NCBI RefSeq assembly: GCF_014207965.1
Contig: NZ_JACHLM010000006.1
Coordinates: 1 to 64,000, forward strand
Origin: Brevundimonas bullata
GTDB taxonomy: Bacteria > Pseudomonadota > Alphaproteobacteria > Caulobacterales > Caulobacteraceae
DNA: 64,000 nt
Reading direction: 5' to 3'
A program made the translations under genes and the position numbers. Shown in pieces: positions 34,124-47,753 of this stretch. How positions within the stretch are numbered: the first letter of the stretch is position 1; every line of letters begins with the position of its first letter. The notes under the pieces were generated by a model, which saw nothing but the letters and a program-made list of their open reading frames with translations, did not search any database and had not been told where the DNA came from.

Positions 34124-35071
34124 TCAATGCGGTCGCGACCTCACCGCCAGATGCCGGAGGCCCTGCCCCATCGCCTTCTGCCCCAGGTTGAGGGCCGGGC
34201 CGAATGGACGTCCGACCTCCGCCCGTGAACCGTCGAGCGAACCCGCAAGCGTCAGGCAGCAGACCGGCTCGAGGGCGATGAGCTCGTCGTTGGCTTTGAA
34301 GGGGGCCGCCTTGCCGTTGGCGTCGAAGTCCGCGCGCGCGAGGATCAGCGTCACTCCCTTCTGCTGGGCCCATCGGATGGCCAGCTTCTCCGCGCCTTTC
34401 GCCCCGGTCGTGGCGAGCGCCATGTCCGGCCACTCCGCCAGCGCCCAGTTCAGGGCGTCGAAGATGCGCGCCGCATCCTCGGCCGTGTCCGCCGTCGGCG
34501 CTCCCCGAAAGGCCACAACCGATCCAGCATGATGCGCCTCGTCAGCTCGCCGCTCGCGTAGCGCCCGGATGGCCTGCCTGGCCTCCAGTTGGGCGGCCGT
34601 CAGGAAGCTTCCTCTCCGGCTGCCGCGCCAGGCCGTCCAGACCTCTCCGGTAGCGGCCGTCCAGGCTTCGGCCGCTGCGTCGCGGATGCGCTCCGCGGCT
34701 TGCGTCGCCGCATCTCCGGCGCGGGCCCGGGCCGTCGCCTCCTGAAGCTCCACGTCCGCCGCCTCGGATCCGTCGAAGTCGCGATCCAGCCGTCGCATCG
34801 CATCGCGCGCCCGGTCCGCGTCGCGCTCGATCCGTCCGGCCGCCGAATGAAAGGCGCCGATCAGGGCTTCTCCGAGCACGGTCTGGAAATCCTCCAGCGC
34901 CGTGTCCGCGAGGACGTCCAGCAGCTCGGTCATAAGGGCGCGCCCGAGCTGGAACAGGGCTTCTTCGGCCGGGTGCGGGCGACCGTCGCCGAGCGATGCG
35001 GTCAGGTCGTCGAAGGCGGAATCGGACTTTGACGAAAAGGCGAAGGCGGAGAGAGTTTGGATGCTGCGCAT
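34124..35071 (-). CDS. DUF2493-domain protein of mobile elements
   Basis: 315 aa. The N-terminal two thirds are helical and Ala-rich (RALMTELLDVLADTALEDFQ; coiled-coil tendency). The C-terminal ~90 residues are a DUF2493/SLOG-like fold (LATTGAKGAEKLAIRWAQQK, LILARADFDANGKAAPFKAN), a Rossmann-like nucleotide-binding domain found on plasmids and ICEs. ATG 35071 is chosen; an upstream extension to 35380 is low quality and overlaps the GcrA-like gene. Function unknown. Confidence 0.75.
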   Translation of the reverse strand: MRSIQTLSAFAFSSKSDSAFDDLTASLGDGRPHPAEEALFQLGRALMTELLDVLADTALEDFQTVLGEALIGAFHSAAGRIERDADRARDAMRRLDRDFDGSEAADVELQEATARARAGDAATQAAERIRDAAAEAWTAATGEVWTAWRGSRRGSFLTAAQLEARQAIRALRERRADEAHHAGSVVAFRGAPTADTAEDAARIFDALNWALAEWPDMALATTGAKGAEKLAIRWAQQKGVTLILARADFDANGKAAPFKANDELIALEPVCCLTLAGSLDGSRAEVGRPFGPALNLGQKAMGQGLRHLAVRSRPH

Positions 35072-35366
35072 CGGATCATTCCAGTTCTGAAATGTCGAAG
35101 CGCCCCATGCGCAACGACCCCGCTCCTGGCCACGTCGGGGTCCCCAGCGGTCACCGGAGCGGACCGCCTCTCGCGGGCCGCGCAGGGAAACGGCGAAGCC
35201 GTTGACGGCCGGGGTGACGTGACAGGATCGGAGGGCGTTGTGTGGGGGCATGTCCTCGTCCCCCTTCGGACGAGGACGCTTTTCGGCGCCTCGCGCCGAG
35301 AGCGACGGCGGACGGTCCACAGGCCCGCAAGTGACGACGGCCCGAGGGCCGCCGTCCCGCAGGTCG

Positions 35367-35846
35367 TCAGGACGGATCATGACCGAAGCCAGCCAGCCGC
35401 ATCAGCCCCTCTGCGCTCATCGGTCGGGTCTGATAACCGATCGCGGCATGGGCGGCGCAGAAGGCGCCGCGCGCGACCGCATGGCCGCAAAGACCGAAAT
35501 CGACAGATCCGGGCGTCCCGTAGGGCCAGCGGCACTGACCTCGTCTCACGGACAGGACGGTGGCCTCCGGCCGTTCCGGCGCCGCAGGCGATGAAACTTG
35601 AGACGCCGGACGCGACGGCGCGACCTGTTGAAACCGCCGCTTAGGAAAAGCTGAAGCGCCGCGCGGTCGCGAAGGCGGACGGGCAGGCGCCGCCCGGACC
35701 AGGCCAAGACGATGGACCTTGCCCAGGACGGCGCAGCGCGAAATCTCGGGCCCAAGCCGGTCGGCGATGGCGGCGGCGGTCCGGCCTTCGCCCCACAGGG
35801 CGATCAGCCGGCGTATTCGTTCAACGGTCCAGACGGATGCGGACAT
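35367..35846 (-). CDS. GcrA-family transcriptional regulator (element-encoded paralogue)
   Basis: 159 aa. The N-terminal domain SVWTVERIRRLIALWGEGRT then ISRCAVLGKVHRLGL matches the GcrA DNA-binding domain; the C-terminus CRWPYGTPGSVDFGLCGH then FCAAHAAIGY matches the sigma-interaction domain. GcrA is a sigma-70-binding cell-cycle activator in Caulobacterales that senses methylated GANTC sites. This copy lies within a plasmid-type block, so it may link element gene expression to host methylation state. Confidence 0.85.
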   Translation of the reverse strand: MSASVWTVERIRRLIALWGEGRTAAAIADRLGPEISRCAVLGKVHRLGLVRAAPARPPSRPRGASAFPKRRFQQVAPSRPASQVSSPAAPERPEATVLSVRRGQCRWPYGTPGSVDFGLCGHAVARGAFCAAHAAIGYQTRPMSAEGLMRLAGFGHDPS

Positions 35847-35981
35847 GACGGTTCTCCGGTCACGGGTCCGATCGACCCGCCCGTCCCCGCCCTTCCTTCG
35901 CCTTTCAGACCAAAGGCCCGACGCCTCGGCGCCGGGCCTCGAGCCGCTTCGACAAGCCTGGACCGGACCGGCCGCCGGACG

Positions 35982-36389
35982 TCAGAATGGAATGTCGTCG
36001 TCCAGGATCGCCGGGCCCTGGGCCGCGCCCGCCGCCGGCTCCGTCGCATCATCGCGATTTCGCCGGTTCTTCAGACGCATGTCCGCCACAACCACCCTCA
36101 GGTCGTAGTGTTCGACACCATCCTTCCCGGTCCAGCTGTCATTCTCGACATGACCCTGGATCACCACCCGGCTGCCCTTGCGGGCATAGGGGGCGATGTA
36201 GTTCTCGGTCGTGTTTTCATTGAAGCAGACGCAGTTGAAGCCGGTCGTCCGCTCGCCTGCCTCGCCGTCGGAACGGCGATAGCGCGTGGTCTCCAGCACG
36301 CGGAAGCTGGCGCGCTTGCGCCCCGATCCCTGGGCCAAAAGAATGGACGGGTCAGCGGCCAGATAGCCTTCAATGACAAGGGTTTGCAT
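35982..36389 (-). CDS. Single-stranded DNA-binding protein (with acidic tip)
   Basis: A 135-aa OB-fold SSB. LVIEGYLAADPSILLAQGSG, TGFNCVCFNENTTEN and KGSRVVIQGHVENDSW are typical strands, and it ends DDDIPF, the acidic tip that recruits repair and replication proteins. GGAGAC precedes ATG 36389. The second SSB-like gene lies 34 bp upstream. Confidence 0.85.
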   Translation of the reverse strand: MQTLVIEGYLAADPSILLAQGSGRKRASFRVLETTRYRRSDGEAGERTTGFNCVCFNENTTENYIAPYARKGSRVVIQGHVENDSWTGKDGVEHYDLRVVVADMRLKNRRNRDDATEPAAGAAQGPAILDDDIPF

Positions 36390-36423
36390 GATCAGTCTCC
36401 GGGAATGAATGAGGTTAGAGGGT

Positions 36424-36795
36424 TCAGGCCGCGGCCTGTTCGTCATCGATCTCAGCCGCCGGCGACGCATCCGCCTCCCGGTCGACCGCCCAGTCGAGGA
36501 CCGTCAACCGATTGACGACCAGCTCCTTGGCCGCCCGCTCGGTCCCGTCCCGCGCCGTATAGGCGGTGTCGACGAAGGCGCCGACGACGACCGCCTCGCA
36601 GCCCCTGGCCAGGGCCCGGGCGATGACCTTCTCATTGAGGCCTTTCGACCAGCTGACACAGTTGACGCCGACGATCCTGTCCTTGCCGTCGAGGCCCACG
36701 CCGCGTTTCTCAAGCAACCGGAACACCGCCTTGGCGAAGTCCGGGCTGATCTGGGGATCGGCCGCCAGGCGGCCGGTGAACACCATGGTCTGCAT
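36424..36795 (-). CDS. Divergent SSB paralogue lacking the acidic tip
   Basis: A 123-aa OB-fold protein starting MQTMVFTGRLAADPQISPDF, with GVNCVSWSKGLNEKVIARAL and AVVVGAFVDTAYTARDG. It resembles the adjacent SSB but ends DEQAAA rather than DDDIPF, so it should not recruit the usual partners. GGAGACT precedes ATG 36795. The pair may be a tandem duplication or have separate roles in transfer. Confidence 0.75.
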   Translation of the reverse strand: MQTMVFTGRLAADPQISPDFAKAVFRLLEKRGVGLDGKDRIVGVNCVSWSKGLNEKVIARALARGCEAVVVGAFVDTAYTARDGTERAAKELVVNRLTVLDWAVDREADASPAAEIDDEQAAA

Positions 36796-36917
36796 TCTCA
36801 GTCTCCTTGATCGAGAGGCCCGGAAACCTTCTTCCCGGATCGCCTCACCCTCTTCTTCCCTCCGCTTCCGCCCGCAGGCGGCTCCGCCGAACACCGCCGA
36901 CGAAACCGCCCTTGCGG

Positions 36918-39104
36918 TTACGCCGCCGCGCCGCGCAGGGCCGCCTCTCCCTTAGGCGTGACGATGAAGACGCCCCGGCCCGAGGCTTCATCAGCGCCGT
37001 CGATCTCTTCGCCATCCGCAGCCCCGGACGAAGGCTCGCCGGACCCGTCGCCGGCCGCGTCCGCGTCTTCATACGTTGATGTCGCCGCATCGGCCGGTTC
37101 AAAAGCGCCGTCGGCCTCGCTCTCGGCCTCGCCCGCCCAGGACAGGCAGGCGGGCGTCCAGCGCCGGGCCGCCGCCTGCTCCTCGGTCCAGGCGACCAGG
37201 TCGCCCTTCCGCATCCGCGCCGGCGCTTCGGTCTCCGCCCCCATGCCCTCGAGCATGGACAGCAGCTGTTCGCGCGAGTGCGGCCGCAGATAGGCCCCGT
37301 CCGGCGTCCACCAGCGCGAAAGGTCGGCGTCGCACAGGACGGCGATCTCGGCCGCCTCCGCACGGGCCGCCCGTCGCACATGGCCCGTGCGGGGCTCATG
37401 CAGGTCCAGGCTCAAAGCGGTCAGTTCGGCCATGAGACCGAACCGATCCTCCGTCTGGAGGGCGTGAACCCAGGCGATCACGGTCAGGCCGGAGGCCTCC
37501 CAGGCGCGTCGCCGCTCGTCCAGCTGTTCGCGCACGATCCCGTCGAGCCCTGCGATGACCCTTCCGCTCGCCGGAGCGAAGGCCGAGGCCGAGATCGCCA
37601 GGGCGGCCTCGCCGCGCGACACCGGCGGCCAGACAGCCAGGCTGGCGAAGAGCCGGGCGATCAGGACGGTCAGGGCGACCGAAGGCTTTTCGGCCAGAGC
37701 CCGGATCAGACCCCGCGTCGCCGTGTCCGTCCGCACGGCGTGCAGGACATGGCTGACGCCCTGCGTCTCGGGCATGGGCGCCTCGGCCTGGGGCGGGACA
37801 TAGGTCGAGCGTGACGGGGCCAGGGAGGATCTTTCCTCCTCGGCGCCCTCCTCGTCGGCCCCGTCCGCCCCGTCCAGCGCCCCGTCGCCGACGGCCTCTA
37901 AAGGCGCGAAGCACTCGATCTCCACGCCGGAGCGGAGCGAAGGCCTCAGGACGATCAGAACAGCGAGACGCCGGCCGGCGCCGGCCTGGTCCTGGGCGAT
38001 CCGCGCCCGGATCAGGGCCTCCACCAGGCCCAGGGTCTCCTGGTCGGAAAGGCGCCCTTCGCCGGACGGGAGCGCCTCGCCGGCCAGGGCGGCCTCGACG
38101 ACGTCAGCGGCCGCCTGGGCCCGGTCCCGGGTTTCGCGATAGACGACCGTCGCCGTTTCGGAGAGGCCGCCGTAGGCGTAGCAGAGCCTCTCCATGTCGT
38201 CCGGCAGCTCCGCCTCCTTCTCTCCCGGGCATAGCCGTACGGTCAGGCCTTCCGCCTCGAAGATATCGGCGAGCAGCCGGCCCCGTTTCAGCCAGGCCCG
38301 GGTCAAACGGTCGGGATCCAGCAGGACCGGCGGCAGCTCGCCGAACAGGTCCGCCTCCGTCCGACCGCCCTCGGCGGCGTAGAGTTCCGGCGTGACCAGA
38401 CCGCAACGGGGATCGCGGGTCGTGATACGGCCTTCGCCGAGCAGCTCCTGGATGCGCCATTCCTGCAGGCCGCAGCCGTCCATCGCCGCCCGGGCCAGGG
38501 CCGCCTGTTCCTCGCCGTCCTTCAGCCGCGCCAGGAGGCGGGCCTGGCGCAGGGTGATGCGACCGCTCTTCAGGGCCTCGAGGGCGACCGAAGGCAAGGC
38601 CGACAGGGCCGACAGACGGCGGATCTCGGTCTCGCCATAGCCGAGTGCGCGTGCGATCGCCGTGATCGTCAGCCGAGCCTTCAGCATGCGGCCCATGGCG
38701 GCGATCACATCGGCGATGTGGACCGGCACAGCCGTATTGGTCAGGACCACGGCCGCAGCCTGCCGCGCCCTGTCCGTCTCGACGAAGACCTCGACAGGAT
38801 GGTCGTCGTCGATGCGCCCTGCGTCACGCAGGAGGCGCAGGGCCAGAAGGCGCCGACGTCCGTCCAGCACCATATGGGCCGCCTCGCCGCGACGGCCCGG
38901 CCGGACGGTCGGATATTGCAGCAGGCCCGCGGCGGCCACGGTTTCGGCCAGTTGCGGGATGTCGTCGTCCGGGGCTTCGCCGTAGCGAAGGTTTTCCGGC
39001 GCGACCTCAAGGTCGCCCAGTCGGACGACCAGAGGAATGCGCGAGGGCTCGGCGGCAGGGCCGCAAGGCGCCGCTGCAGCGGCTGAAGATCGGGAACAGG
39101 ACAT
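36918..39104 (-). CDS. ParB/Srx-like nuclease-domain protein of mobile elements
   Basis: A 728-aa plasmid-type ParB-like protein. Residues ~20-115 are the ParB N-terminal domain (LPLV-like start, LVVRLGDLEVAPENLRYGEA; VLDGRRRLLALRLLRDAG). An HTH follows (LTITAIARALGYGETEIRRL). The long C-terminal part is acidic and Ala-rich and shared by similar element proteins. GGAGAAG precedes ATG 39104. Without a ParA in view, I cannot say it acts in partition; related proteins are fertility or transcription regulators. Confidence 0.82.
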   Translation of the reverse strand: MSCSRSSAAAAAPCGPAAEPSRIPLVVRLGDLEVAPENLRYGEAPDDDIPQLAETVAAAGLLQYPTVRPGRRGEAAHMVLDGRRRLLALRLLRDAGRIDDDHPVEVFVETDRARQAAAVVLTNTAVPVHIADVIAAMGRMLKARLTITAIARALGYGETEIRRLSALSALPSVALEALKSGRITLRQARLLARLKDGEEQAALARAAMDGCGLQEWRIQELLGEGRITTRDPRCGLVTPELYAAEGGRTEADLFGELPPVLLDPDRLTRAWLKRGRLLADIFEAEGLTVRLCPGEKEAELPDDMERLCYAYGGLSETATVVYRETRDRAQAAADVVEAALAGEALPSGEGRLSDQETLGLVEALIRARIAQDQAGAGRRLAVLIVLRPSLRSGVEIECFAPLEAVGDGALDGADGADEEGAEEERSSLAPSRSTYVPPQAEAPMPETQGVSHVLHAVRTDTATRGLIRALAEKPSVALTVLIARLFASLAVWPPVSRGEAALAISASAFAPASGRVIAGLDGIVREQLDERRRAWEASGLTVIAWVHALQTEDRFGLMAELTALSLDLHEPRTGHVRRAARAEAAEIAVLCDADLSRWWTPDGAYLRPHSREQLLSMLEGMGAETEAPARMRKGDLVAWTEEQAAARRWTPACLSWAGEAESEADGAFEPADAATSTYEDADAAGDGSGEPSSGAADGEEIDGADEASGRGVFIVTPKGEAALRGAAA

Positions 39105-39176
39105 GAGACTTCTCCAGCCGGTCGGCCAGGTCCATCCCGACCGTTCCGGCGCTCCTCCACGCCCTTCCTCCCCCTT

Positions 39177-40061
39177 TCAGGTCGCTGCGTCGTTCCAGTC
39201 CCCCGCCCCAGGCGGCGGTAAGCGGACAGCGGCCCCCAGCCCCGCCGCCTCGAGTCGGGTGCGAAGCCGGGAGGCCGCGTCTTCGCCGGCCGGGCCGCGA
39301 TCCGCGGCGATAAGGACGCGGCAGACTTCGGTTGGCGCAGTCCAGGCCGCCAGGTTTCCTGCAGACAGAAGGGCCCAGCCTGGCAGGCGAAAACGGGCCA
39401 TAGCGGACAGGGCGGTCGCAACCCCCTCGGCCACCAGCAAGGTCGGGGCCGCCGCGCAGAGGCGCACGGCCGAGCCCCGCGGCAGGACGCCCACCGTCTT
39501 GCGCTGGAGCCTGAGCCGACCGGCGGGACGTCCGTCCGGATCAAGATAGGCGATCTCCACGGCGCCGATAACGCCGTCGGGCGCCCGGATCGCTGCGATC
39601 AGGGCCGGACAGGTCGGGCCGGCCGAGCGAAACACCGAAACCGGCGTCGCTGGATGGCGTCGAAGATCATGGGGCGGCGCTTCGAGGCGGAGGCCTCGGC
39701 TCCGGAAATAGCGGAAGCAGAGATCGCCCTTCGCGAGCGGCAGGGCCTCCGACCAGAGCGCTTGAGCGGCGGCGATGCGGACATGGGCCGCAGGTCGGAT
39801 CGCTGCGACCGGCCCCTCCGCCGTCCGCAGCGATGCGCCCGTCAGGCGCCCTCTGGCGTCGATCAGCCCCAGGCTCAGAAGATGGTCGCGAACGCTACGC
39901 CAATCGGCGGCGCCGAAGCCATGGATCACCACCCGGTCACCGTCGAGCATGAGGGAAACCGAACGGTCGGCCGCGCTATGGCCCGGGGCCGGCACGCTCG
40001 CGCCCAGGCCGCCGTGGCGAAGCTCGCCCCCAAGGGCGGCGACAATGGGGTGAAGGCTCAT
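39177..40061 (-). CDS. Toprim-domain primase/helicase-like protein (DUF7146 class)
   Basis: 294 aa. Central domain with ALPLAKGDLCFRYFRSRGL, then a Toprim_3 domain: LLVAEGVATALSAMARF (catalytic Glu), CRVLIAADRGPAGEDAASRL (where DxD would be expected, here only one Asp followed by Arg-Gly), and PPGAGDWNDA. Common on alphaproteobacterial plasmids and ICEs, thought to make primers for the transferred strand. The single Asp in the metal motif may reduce activity. It lies 7 bp from radC. Confidence 0.82.
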   Translation of the reverse strand: MSLHPIVAALGGELRHGGLGASVPAPGHSAADRSVSLMLDGDRVVIHGFGAADWRSVRDHLLSLGLIDARGRLTGASLRTAEGPVAAIRPAAHVRIAAAQALWSEALPLAKGDLCFRYFRSRGLRLEAPPHDLRRHPATPVSVFRSAGPTCPALIAAIRAPDGVIGAVEIAYLDPDGRPAGRLRLQRKTVGVLPRGSAVRLCAAAPTLLVAEGVATALSAMARFRLPGWALLSAGNLAAWTAPTEVCRVLIAADRGPAGEDAASRLRTRLEAAGLGAAVRLPPPGAGDWNDAAT

Positions 40062-40068
40062 CCCGGCC

Positions 40069-40752
40069 TCACATCAATCCGAGGGATCTGAAGCTGGCGG
40101 TCGCCTCGCGCCCGACGACCAGGTGATCATGGACCTCCAGGTCAAAGACCTTCGCGGCCTCGACCAGTCTGCGCGTCATGTCGATGTCGGCGCGGGACGG
40201 CGTCGGATCGCCGGACGGATGATTATGGACCAGGATCAGGGCGGAAGCGGAGATCTCGAGCGCCCGGCGAAGGACCTCGCGGGGATAGACGGGCGCATGA
40301 TCCACGGTTCCATGGGCGACGAACTCGTCGCGCAGCAGGGCGTTGCGCTTGTCCAGGAAGAGGGCCCGGAATTGTTCTCGCGGTTCATGAGCCAGGGCGA
40401 CCCGGACATAGGCCAGAAGCGCCGTCCAGGAAGAGATCCGGGGCCGCTCCCCCACTTCGGACCGAACCAGCCGCACGCAGAGCTCACGCAGCACCTTGAG
40501 GTCGGCGACGAAGGCGGCGTCCACCCCCGGCGTGCGCGCCAGTTCCGGCGCGTCCGCCGCGACGATCGCCGCCAGGCCCCCGAACCGTTCGAGCAGGCGT
40601 CCGGCCGCGAGGCGGGCGTCCCTGGCGGCGCCGCGCCGGCGTAGCCAAAGGGCGAGCAGATCTCCCTCCGCCATTCCATCGAGCGGCGGGCCATAGGCGT
40701 CCGCTAGGCGCACGCCTGGCGGAACGATTTCAAACCTGGGCGCAGGCCGCAT
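40069..40752 (-). CDS. RadC-like JAB-domain protein
   Basis: 227 aa. The N-terminal ~100 residues contain a helix-hairpin-helix-like part; the C-terminus is a RadC/JAB fold with the metallo-motif VHNHPSGDPTPSRADID (HxH...S..D). Despite the name, the role of RadC proteins in repair is not established; they are very common on mobile elements, often as anti-restriction or DNA-transfer accessories. GAGGACTT precedes ATG 40752. Confidence 0.85.
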   Translation of the reverse strand: MRPAPRFEIVPPGVRLADAYGPPLDGMAEGDLLALWLRRRGAARDARLAAGRLLERFGGLAAIVAADAPELARTPGVDAAFVADLKVLRELCVRLVRSEVGERPRISSWTALLAYVRVALAHEPREQFRALFLDKRNALLRDEFVAHGTVDHAPVYPREVLRRALEISASALILVHNHPSGDPTPSRADIDMTRRLVEAAKVFDLEVHDHLVVGREATASFRSLGLM

Positions 40753-40867
40753 GGCGAAGTCCTCGCTGCTGTCCGCCTCCTCCGGGAAGGCGCCCGCCTC
40801 CGCCCTTCCTTTCCGATCGACGCCCCGCAGGCTTGGCGCTCGGAGCGGATCAGATCACCCTTCGGCC

Positions 40868-41290
40868 ATGCTCAGGTTCGTGATCCCCGCCAGCTTGATT
40901 CTGGCCTGCTTCCTCCTGGCGCCGACCACGGCGCTGGCCGACCCGTGCGAGGCGCCCCTGCCCTCGCGCGCCGGCGCGACCTTCTCGGGATCGGTCCGAT
41001 ATGTCGGCGACGGCGACGGCCTTTGCGTCGGGCGATCTTCGGACCCGGCGACCTGGATCGAGGTGAGGCTGGCGGATTTCAACGCGCCGGAACTGGGCAG
41101 CCGCGCCGGACAGGAGGCGAGGCGCAGACTGATCCGCCTTGCCCTCGACCGTCCCGTCGCATGCACGGCGGTCAGGGGACGAAACGGCCGCGTGATCGTC
41201 CATGATCGCGTCATCGCCCGCTGCCGCCTGAACGGTCGCGGCCTGGGCGACCTGCTAAGGGCCGATGGCGGTCGCGAAGGCGGGCGATAG
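40868..41290 (+). CDS. Small secreted thermonuclease-like (SNase) protein
   Basis: 140 aa. A signal peptide (SLILACFLLAPTTALA) is followed by a short SNase-type OB domain: VRYVGDGDGLCVG, WIEVRLADFNAPELGSRAGQ and RVIVHDRVIARCRLNGRGLG. Homologues cut nucleic acids with Ca2+, but it is short and the complete Glu/Arg active-site set cannot be confirmed. It begins the plus-strand section. Confidence 0.7.
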   Translation: MLRFVIPASLILACFLLAPTTALADPCEAPLPSRAGATFSGSVRYVGDGDGLCVGRSSDPATWIEVRLADFNAPELGSRAGQEARRRLIRLALDRPVACTAVRGRNGRVIVHDRVIARCRLNGRGLGDLLRADGGREGGR

Positions 41291-41370
41291 GCCTTGCAGA
41301 AATCGCGACATCCACGCCGTTGCATTGACGAGGCTTTCACCGTAACGGGAATCTATCGGAGAATTTCGAT

Positions 41371-41805
41371 TTGCCACGCCTGCTCCGCCTCCTCTGCGTC
41401 TGCCTCGGCGTAACCGTAATGGTCGCGGTGCAGATGCATGGCGTGGTGAACAGCCAGCATCGTATCGAGCACGGCCTTCAATTCCCCGGCGTCTCCTATG
41501 AGGACGCGGCCGATCTGGCCCATGATCATGATCACCATCATGACCATGGACACGCCCATGAGACGGCCGATGACGGCCCTGTCTCCGATCAGGCCATGTC
41601 GATCGACATGGCCGTCGACAGCGGCGGGACGCCCTTCACTCATCATCACCACAATGGCGGCGATATTCATGTCGCCCTGGCCGCGCCGGTCCATCCCGCC
41701 GCCAGCCAACTGTATAAGCCCATTGACCTTGGCCCGGCGCGCGACGCCTTGCCGCCCGGCGCTGTTCTCGACGCGCCGCTCCAGCCCCCCAGACAGAACG
41801 CCTGA
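41371..41805 (+). CDS. His-rich exported protein upstream of czc genes
   Basis: 144 aa. It starts with TTG 41371, preceded by GGAG, and a hydrophobic signal-like segment. Two His/Asp clusters follow (HDHDHHHDHGHAHE and THHHHNGGDIH). These can bind Zn, Co or Ni in the periplasm. It is 61 bp before czcC on the same strand and probably supplies or buffers metal for the efflux pump. I recognise no domain other than the His-rich clusters. Confidence 0.75.
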   Translation: MPRLLRLLCVCLGVTVMVAVQMHGVVNSQHRIEHGLQFPGVSYEDAADLAHDHDHHHDHGHAHETADDGPVSDQAMSIDMAVDSGGTPFTHHHHNGGDIHVALAAPVHPAASQLYKPIDLGPARDALPPGAVLDAPLQPPRQNA

Positions 41806-41866
41806 TCGCCTGAAAAGCTGATCCTGCGCGGCCTTGCGGCCGTGCGCGTCCTGTTGGAGACATCCC

Positions 41867-43182
41867 TTGAAACCTTCCCAATCCGGCGTTGCCGGATGGC
41901 GAGGGCGAGGCGCGGCCGTATCCGCCCTCGCGCTCGCCCTGGCGGCGGCCTGGCCGCCGCCCGCCATCGCGCTCGCCCAGTCGCCGGCTTCTGCTGAAGC
42001 CGCCTCTGGTCCGGCGCTCACCCTTGAAGGCGCGCTGCGGCGCGCCGTCGCCGCCGATCCGGCGCGACCGGGTCTCGACGCGCGCCTGCGCGGCGTCGAG
42101 GCCGGGGTTCGCCAGGCCGGCCTTCGTCCCAATCCGACCCTGGGTCTGATGGTCGAAAACCTGCCCACCCTGGGCGGAGGCGACATTCTGGGGCGAACAG
42201 AAACCACGCTGACCTATGAACAGAAGCTGGAGAGGGGCGGCGATCGATCCGCCCGCACCGGCCTGGCGCAAAGCGAAGGCCTGCTGATCACGGCCCAGGC
42301 CCAGATCGCGCAACTGGATCGCCTCGAACTGGTGCAGCGCGCCTGGGTCGACGCCATGGCGGCCGAAGCCCAGTTGGATATCGCGCGGGAGCGGCTTTCG
42401 CTTGCTGAAGGCTTCCAGAGGGAAGTCCAGCGTCGCGTGAACGCGGCCCGTGATCCGTTGTTCGCAGGGGCGCGCGCCGAGGCCGAACTGGCCCAGGCCC
42501 AGATCGACTTCGATCAGGCAGAGATCGCCGTTCGCGTCGCCCGCATCGTCCTGGCCAAGTTCTGGGACGGCGTCGCCGACTTCCGCATGGGCTCCTCCGA
42601 CTTTGACGACACGAGCGCCGCGTGGGTCGCCGCAGGGGCGGTGGCGCAAGCGGACCTTGAAGCCTTCCGCGCCCGTCAGGCCATCGCCGACGCCCAGGTT
42701 CGCCTGGAGCAGGCGCGCGCTGTGCCTGACCCCACGGTCAGCATCGGCGTTCGGCATATCTGGGACAATGAGGCGGCTCTGGTCTTCGGCGGGTCCATGC
42801 CGCTGCAGCGATATGACCGCAACCAAGGCGCCATCGATCGCGCCCGCGCCGATGGACTGGCGGCACGGGCCGATCAAAACGCCCTGCGCCTTGAGCGCGA
42901 GCGGGAAATCGCCCGCCTTCAGGTGCAGCTTCTGGCCCGCGCCAATGAAGCGCGGCGAATCGCCGAAGAAACCCAGCCTCAGGCTGAACGCGCCGTCGTC
43001 CTGGTCCGCGAGGGCTTCGCGCGCGGCGGCTTCACCTACAACGACGTGATGAGCGCCCATGCGGCCTTGTTGCAGGCCAAGGCCCGTCGTGCCGCGGTGC
43101 TGCAGACCTTCCACAACGACCGCGCGCGGCTCGACCGCCTGACCGGCGCGCACGCCGACCTGCTCGGCCTGGAGACACAACC

Positions 43183-43186
<4 letters not shown>
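41867..43186 (+). CDS. czcC: CzcC-like outer-membrane factor (TolC family)
   Basis: About 439 aa. A signal peptide and two TolC-type repeats rich in coiled coil (ARERLSLAEGFQREVQRRVN, IADAQVRLEQARAVPDPTVS; ERAVVLVREGFARGGFTYND). It forms the outer-membrane channel of the tripartite heavy-metal pump. TTG 41867 has GGAGA 8 nt before it. It overlaps czcB by ATGA. Confidence 0.85.
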
Positions 43187-47642
<4,456 letters not shown>

Positions 47643-47649
47643 AGCGGTC

Positions 47650-47672
47650 GGCCGCCCCGTTCCGGGGCGGCC
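47650..47672. terminator. GC-rich hairpin after czcA (attenuator-like)
   Basis: Nine-bp GC stem without T-run, eight bases after czcA. It may lower but not stop transcription of the two genes beyond. Confidence 0.4.
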
Positions 47673-47753
47673 GCTCGTCAGCGCCTCAACGCATCACCGA
47701 CATCCGCAGATGACGGCGGACGTCGCACCTTCACTCCCATCGCAAGGATGCCC

